Origin: an uncultured bacterium
GTDB lineage: Bacteria; Actinomycetota; Coriobacteriia; Coriobacteriales; Coriobacteriaceae
Length of the DNA: 16,639 nucleotides
NCBI GenBank assembly: GCA_905215765.1
Contig: CAJMRP010000038.1
Coordinates: 1 to 16,639 of the forward strand
Reading direction: 5' to 3'
Of the stretch, positions 13,483-16,639 are shown piece by piece. Under the pieces are notes generated by a model. It was not told the DNA's origin. It saw only the letters and a list, made by a program, of their open reading frames with translations, and searched no databases. Every line of letters starts with the position of its first letter. Positions within the stretch are counted from its first letter, which is position 1. A program made the position numbers and the translations under genes.

Positions 13483-14559
13483 TTAAAATTGGTTCAGGAA
13501 GCGCATATCACCTGTCATGAGAGTACGCAGGTCCGGCAGGTCGTAGCGCAGGGCCGCGACGCGCTCGGCGCCAATGCCAAAGGCGAAGCCGGTGTACTTC
13601 TCGGGGTCGATGCCGCAGTTAATAAGGACGTTGGGGTCGACCATGCCGCAGCCCAGAATCTCGATCCAGCCGCTGTGCTTGCAGAAGTTGCAGCCCTTGC
13701 CGCCGCACACGTGGCAGCTCACGTCCACCTCGCAGCTCGGCTCGGTGAAGGGGAAGAAGTGCGGGCGGTAGCGCGTCTTGCGGTCCTCGCCAAACATGCA
13801 CTTAACAAAGTAGTCGAGCGTGCCCTTAAGATCGCCAAAGGTGATGCCCTCGTCGACGACCAGGCCCTCGATCTGGTTGAACTGCGGCAGGTGGCAGGCG
13901 TCGGCCGTGTCGGGACGATAGACGGTGCCCGGGCAGATCATGTAGATGGGCGGCTTTTGCGACTCCATGGTGTGGATCTGCACGCCCGAGGTCTGGGTGC
14001 GCAGCAGCACGTCGGACTCGCCATGGGCGTGCGCCTCGGGGTGCGCGACGCTGCCGGGGTTGTTGTCGACCACGTAGAAGGTATCGCGGGCCGAGCGGCT
14101 CGGGTGATCCATGGGGGCGTTGAGCGCGGTAAAGTTGTAGTAGGAGGTGTCGACCATGGGGCCGGACTCGACGGTGTAGCCGATGCCGCAGAAGATGTCC
14201 TCGGCCTCCTCGATGATCTGCTTGATCAGGTGCTGGTGACCGATCTGCGGACGGATGCCCGGCAGCGTGATGTCGACGGCCTCGTGCTCGAGTGCGTGCT
14301 TGAGGGCGGCGGCCTTCATCTCGGTGGTGCGCTCGTCGAGCATGCCCTCGATCAGCTGGCGCATCTCGTTGGCGCGCTTGCCCATCATGGGGCGATCCTC
14401 GGGGGCGAGCTTGCCCATCATGCGCATCAGGCCGGTGATGCGGCCCTTGCGGCCGAGCAGCTCAACGCGCGCAGCCTCGAGCTTTGCGGCGTCGTCGGCG
14501 CCTGCGACGAGCTCCTTGGCCTCTTCCTCGAGTTTGACCAGATCATCAATCAGACTCAT
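13483..14559 (-). CDS. pheS: Phenylalanine--tRNA ligase alpha subunit
   Basis: Catalytic subunit that activates phenylalanine and charges tRNA-Phe. 358 residues: N-terminal coiled coil (about 1-90) for tRNA contact, then the class II core with GIRPQIGHQHLI (101-112), GTVYRPDTADACHLPQFNQIEG split by motif 2 (211-232), FFPFTEPSCEVDV (268-280) and motif 3 FAFGIGAERVAAL (325-337). A cysteine cluster, Cys282, Cys285, Cys290 and Cys293, sits between motifs 2 and 3 as CHVCGGKGCNFC; such an insert is present in some bacterial PheS and might bind zinc. I start at ATG 14559 (MSLIDDL), where AAGGGAAG is well spaced; the longer frame from 14670 runs through the T-box terminator and cannot be coding. Translated downstream of a Phe T-box, so expression should rise when uncharged tRNA-Phe accumulates. 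Confidence 0.98.
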   Translation of the reverse strand: MSLIDDLVKLEEEAKELVAGADDAAKLEAARVELLGRKGRITGLMRMMGKLAPEDRPMMGKRANEMRQLIEGMLDERTTEMKAAALKHALEHEAVDITLPGIRPQIGHQHLIKQIIEEAEDIFCGIGYTVESGPMVDTSYYNFTALNAPMDHPSRSARDTFYVVDNNPGSVAHPEAHAHGESDVLLRTQTSGVQIHTMESQKPPIYMICPGTVYRPDTADACHLPQFNQIEGLVVDEGITFGDLKGTLDYFVKCMFGEDRKTRYRPHFFPFTEPSCEVDVSCHVCGGKGCNFCKHSGWIEILGCGMVDPNVLINCGIDPEKYTGFAFGIGAERVAALRYDLPDLRTLMTGDMRFLNQF

Positions 14560-14644
14560 GTCTTCCCTTTCGTCTCTCGCGCTCCCCGCTTGCCGAGGCG
14601 GCTGTCGCCGTCTGACATTGCGAAACGCGGCCCGGTTCGGTAAC

Positions 14645-14685
14645 AAAAAACCGCCCTCGGGCATGTGCATTGCCCAAGGACGGTT
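14645..14685 (-). terminator. T-box intrinsic terminator
   Basis: Stem 14685-14671 with 14663-14649 (one G-T pair and an A-C mismatch), 7-nt loop, then TTTTTT (14650-14645). Its 5' arm overlaps the antiterminator strand, which is the switch of the T-box. Confidence 0.92.
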
Positions 14686-14930
14686 GAATTCCGCGGTACC
14701 ACCTTGTTTGACCCGGCGGATGTCTGGCCCGCCGCGCCCACTCTTTGCCCCTTGTCGCGAGGCTCACGGCTTCCCTACTGGGGACATCGCCGCCGCTGGC
14801 CGCGCGCCCGTTGAGGTCGCTGCTCGGGAGTGAACGCTTGGCCCTTGTCACCGCAGGAAGGCTTGCAGCCCATGACCTTCCCTCTCTTGCCGGCGACGCG
14901 GCGGGCGAAACCCTCTCCGTCAACGCATTG
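14645..14930 (-). promoter_or_regulatory. Phenylalanine T-box riboswitch controlling pheST
   Basis: On the minus strand the canonical T-box AAGGTGGTACCGCGG (14705-14691) carries the UGGU bulge that pairs with the ACCA end of uncharged tRNA-Phe. The antiterminator can form as AAGG/CCUU plus GCGG/CCGU with 14683-14676. The specifier codon UUC (Phe) is at 14834-14832, followed by A as is usual. Stem I is recognisable: AAGAGAG (AG-rich bulge) and a distal stem GGAAGG/CCUUCC enclosing GGGCUGCAAG, with GUCGCC/GGUGAC below. Uncharged tRNA-Phe should stabilise the antiterminator and allow pheST transcription. Confidence 0.93.
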
Positions 14931-14936
14931 GGCTAC

Positions 14937-14945
14937 AGGATACCA
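14937..14945 (-). promoter_or_regulatory. Candidate pheST promoter (extended -10)
   Basis: TGGTATCCT on the minus strand (14945-14937) is an extended -10 placed so that transcription would begin near 14930, at the base of T-box stem I. No clear -35 is seen. Confidence 0.45.
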
Positions 14946-15063
14946 CATTGTTTGGGTGTATCGCCGCGTTCCGTTTTGTTCGTGCTGGGTACAAGGCAGG
15001 TAGCTGTGCAAACTGGCCGTGCGCCCATCCGTGGCGCTCGGCTCGCGAGATCAAGGATATGGT

Positions 15064-16638
15064 ATGGGTAAGAAGCACGATAAGAAGGCCAAGCCCGCAG
15101 TGGGCAAGACGCCCAAAGGCATGAAGGTCGATAAGGCCGTCAAAAAATTCCGCAAGCTCGAGGGCAAGCTGTGGACCCGCGAGTACCTGCTCAAGATTGC
15201 CGAGTTTGACGGCGCGACCATTGCCCCCGCCAACGGCGCCGCGGCCCGCGCCGATGCTATGGGCACCCTTGCCGGCGAGCACCACAAGCTACTGACCAGC
15301 GAGAAGTCCGTTGAGCTCGTACGCTCGTTAGCGCGCGAGACGGTCGCGGGCGGAAAGATCGACGACCCGCAGCTGCTCGACGAGATCCGCGTGCTCGGCC
15401 GCGACCAGCGCGAAGCAAGCGTTATCCCCACCGAGGAGGCCGAGGCCTGGACCAGGCTCACCTGCGAGGCCGACGCCGTGTGGCACAAGGCCAAGACGGC
15501 CAATGACTGGGCGAGCTTTGAGCCCTATGTAGATAGAATCGTCGGCCAGCTTAAGCATCAGGCCGAGCTCATGGACCCCAAGCGCGACCCATACGATGTC
15601 TGGCTCGACCAGTACGAGCGCGGCCTTTCCGCCAAGAGCTTCGACGCGTTTTGCGATGAGGTCAAGGCGACGGTCGTGCCGCTCGTGCACGCCATCGGTG
15701 AGCGCGGCCAGCAGCCCGATGCCGACTTTTTGCACGCCCGCGTGCCCGAGGCCGCCCAGCGCGCCATGAGCTTCGACCTTATGAAGCTCGTCGGCCTGAA
15801 CTTGGACGACACCACGCTTGCCTTTACCGAGCATCCGTTTAGCGAGGGCTTCTCGGTGGGCGATGCGCGCATCGCGACGCACATCTACGAGGACGACTGT
15901 ATCTCCAACGTCTACAGCATCATCCACGAGGCGGGGCACACCATGTACGAGCTGGGCGTCAATCCTGCCTATGCGCGCACCTGCCTGGAGGGCGGCACCT
16001 CCATGGGCATCCACGAGAGCCAGAGCCGCTTTTTCGAGAACACCGTGGGCCGCAGCCGTGCCTTTATGGGACCGCTGCTCGAGGTGCTGCGCCGCCACGC
16101 ACCCGAGGTCTACGGCGACGTCGACGAGGACACGCTCTACCACGCCGTGAACATCGCGCAGCCTTCGCTGATCCGCACCGAGGCCGACGAGCTCACCTAT
16201 CCGCTGCACGTTATGGTGCGCTACGAGATCGAGCGCATGCTGTTTGCCGGCGAGGCCACGGCCAAGGACATCCCCGCGCTTTGGAATCGCTTTATGGATG
16301 AGTACCTGGGCATTCCCGTTCCCGACGACACGCACGGCTGCCTACAGGATACGCACTGGAGCGGCGGCTCGTTTGGCTACTTCCCCACGTATGCGCTGGG
16401 CAGTGCCTACGATGCCATGTTTGTGCCGGCCATGTGCCGCGACGGTGTCGACCTTAACGGCGCCTGCGCGAGCGGCGACCTGGCACCTGTCCGCGCCTGG
16501 CTGGGCGAGCACATTTGGCAGTGGGGCCGCGCCAAGGACGCGCCGGAGCTCATCAAGGGCGCGTGCGGCATGGCGTTCGATGCCCGCTACTACTGCAGCT
16601 ACCTCCAAGACAAGTTCACCACGCTCTACGAGCTGTAA
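15064..16638 (+). CDS. M32 family metallocarboxypeptidase (thermostable carboxypeptidase 1 type)
   Basis: A cytoplasmic zinc carboxypeptidase that removes C-terminal residues with broad specificity, probably in peptide recycling. 524 residues, close to the roughly 500 of the family. M32 signatures: HPF in TEHPFS (255-260), GDARIATHI (266-274), zinc motif HEAGH (288-292), third ligand Glu318 in HESQSRFFEN (317-326), EADELTYPLHVMVRYEIE (373-390), and GCLQDTHWSGGSFGYFPTY (425-443). The N-terminal 30 residues are lysine-rich (MGKKHDKKAK and on), an extension before the usual helical cap. I chose ATG 15064 because AAGGA lies 6 nt upstream; an ATG at 15019 adds 15 residues but lies near the divergent pheST promoter region without a ribosome binding site. 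The stop falls one base before the window end. It is divergent from pheST, sharing a short intergenic region. Confidence 0.96.
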   Translation: MGKKHDKKAKPAVGKTPKGMKVDKAVKKFRKLEGKLWTREYLLKIAEFDGATIAPANGAAARADAMGTLAGEHHKLLTSEKSVELVRSLARETVAGGKIDDPQLLDEIRVLGRDQREASVIPTEEAEAWTRLTCEADAVWHKAKTANDWASFEPYVDRIVGQLKHQAELMDPKRDPYDVWLDQYERGLSAKSFDAFCDEVKATVVPLVHAIGERGQQPDADFLHARVPEAAQRAMSFDLMKLVGLNLDDTTLAFTEHPFSEGFSVGDARIATHIYEDDCISNVYSIIHEAGHTMYELGVNPAYARTCLEGGTSMGIHESQSRFFENTVGRSRAFMGPLLEVLRRHAPEVYGDVDEDTLYHAVNIAQPSLIRTEADELTYPLHVMVRYEIERMLFAGEATAKDIPALWNRFMDEYLGIPVPDDTHGCLQDTHWSGGSFGYFPTYALGSAYDAMFVPAMCRDGVDLNGACASGDLAPVRAWLGEHIWQWGRAKDAPELIKGACGMAFDARYYCSYLQDKFTTLYEL

Positions 16639-16639
16639 G

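Noticed and set aside
13489..14643. A 384-codon plus-strand ORF opposite pheS, and similar ones opposite pheT (12015-13319, 10626-11855) and pyk (3964-5040 minus)
   Set aside because: All are antisense shadows of well-identified genes, caused by strong GC codon bias, and have low-complexity translations.
14546..14923. A 125-codon minus-strand ORF upstream of pheS, and the N-terminally extended pheS frame from 14670
   Set aside because: Both run through the T-box and its terminator, which is untranslated regulatory RNA.
1..16639. tRNA genes, CRISPR arrays, insertion sequences, integrase sites, replication origin
   Set aside because: Looked for on both strands and none could be supported.

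Overview
This 16.6 kb window is GC-rich (about 60-65% by eye) and reads as part of a bacterial chromosome made of housekeeping and transport genes. The codon style, a phenylalanine T-box in front of pheS, a SERCA-like calcium pump, a coupled nickel/cobalt ECF transporter and an AbiEi/DUF559-type accessory protein together suggest a Coriobacteriia-like actinobacterium, possibly close to Collinsella. That placement is inference; nothing in the window is diagnostic alone. I see no tRNA, rRNA, CRISPR array, insertion sequence or phage gene.

Layout from left to right. (1) The N-terminal 202 codons of rsgA (ribosome-assembly GTPase) run off the left edge on the minus strand. (2) A region of terminators and inverted repeats follows (645-867), then a minus-strand P-type Ca2+-ATPase (879-3560). 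Its 5' leader (3561-3672) is densely structured and appears able to hide or expose the ribosome binding site. (3) Pyruvate kinase is divergent on the plus strand (4003-5463) and ends at a strong terminator. (4) A 130-bp element with perfect 21-bp inverted ends (5709-5838) lies just upstream of a plus-strand AbiEi-like/DUF559 nuclease-fold gene (5885-6958), the one clearly accessory gene. (5) A minus-strand zinc-dependent phospholipase C-like hydrolase (6955-7803) shares a CTAG with the accessory gene at their convergent stops. (6) A minus-strand ECF metal transporter operon follows: cbiM-PDGLE, cbiQ and cbiO (10596-7882). Its promoter is embedded in the terminator of the pheST operon and is followed by a GTGTTAC-N14-GTAACAC operator, so nickel is the likelier substrate. 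(7) pheS and pheT (14559-10845, minus) are controlled by a Phe T-box riboswitch with its own terminator and are separated by an unusually long 184-bp palindromic spacer. (8) A plus-strand M32 carboxypeptidase (15064-16638) ends one base before the right edge.

Functionally the window covers translation (RsgA, PheST), glycolysis (Pyk), ion homeostasis (Ca2+ pump, Ni/Co importer) and peptide turnover (M32). The most interesting content is regulatory: the pseudoknot-like leader of the Ca2+ pump, the NikR-type operator placed downstream of a promoter that overlaps a terminator, and the long inverted repeat in front of an orphan AbiEi-like gene. All RNA structures and promoters were found by eye and not folded by software.
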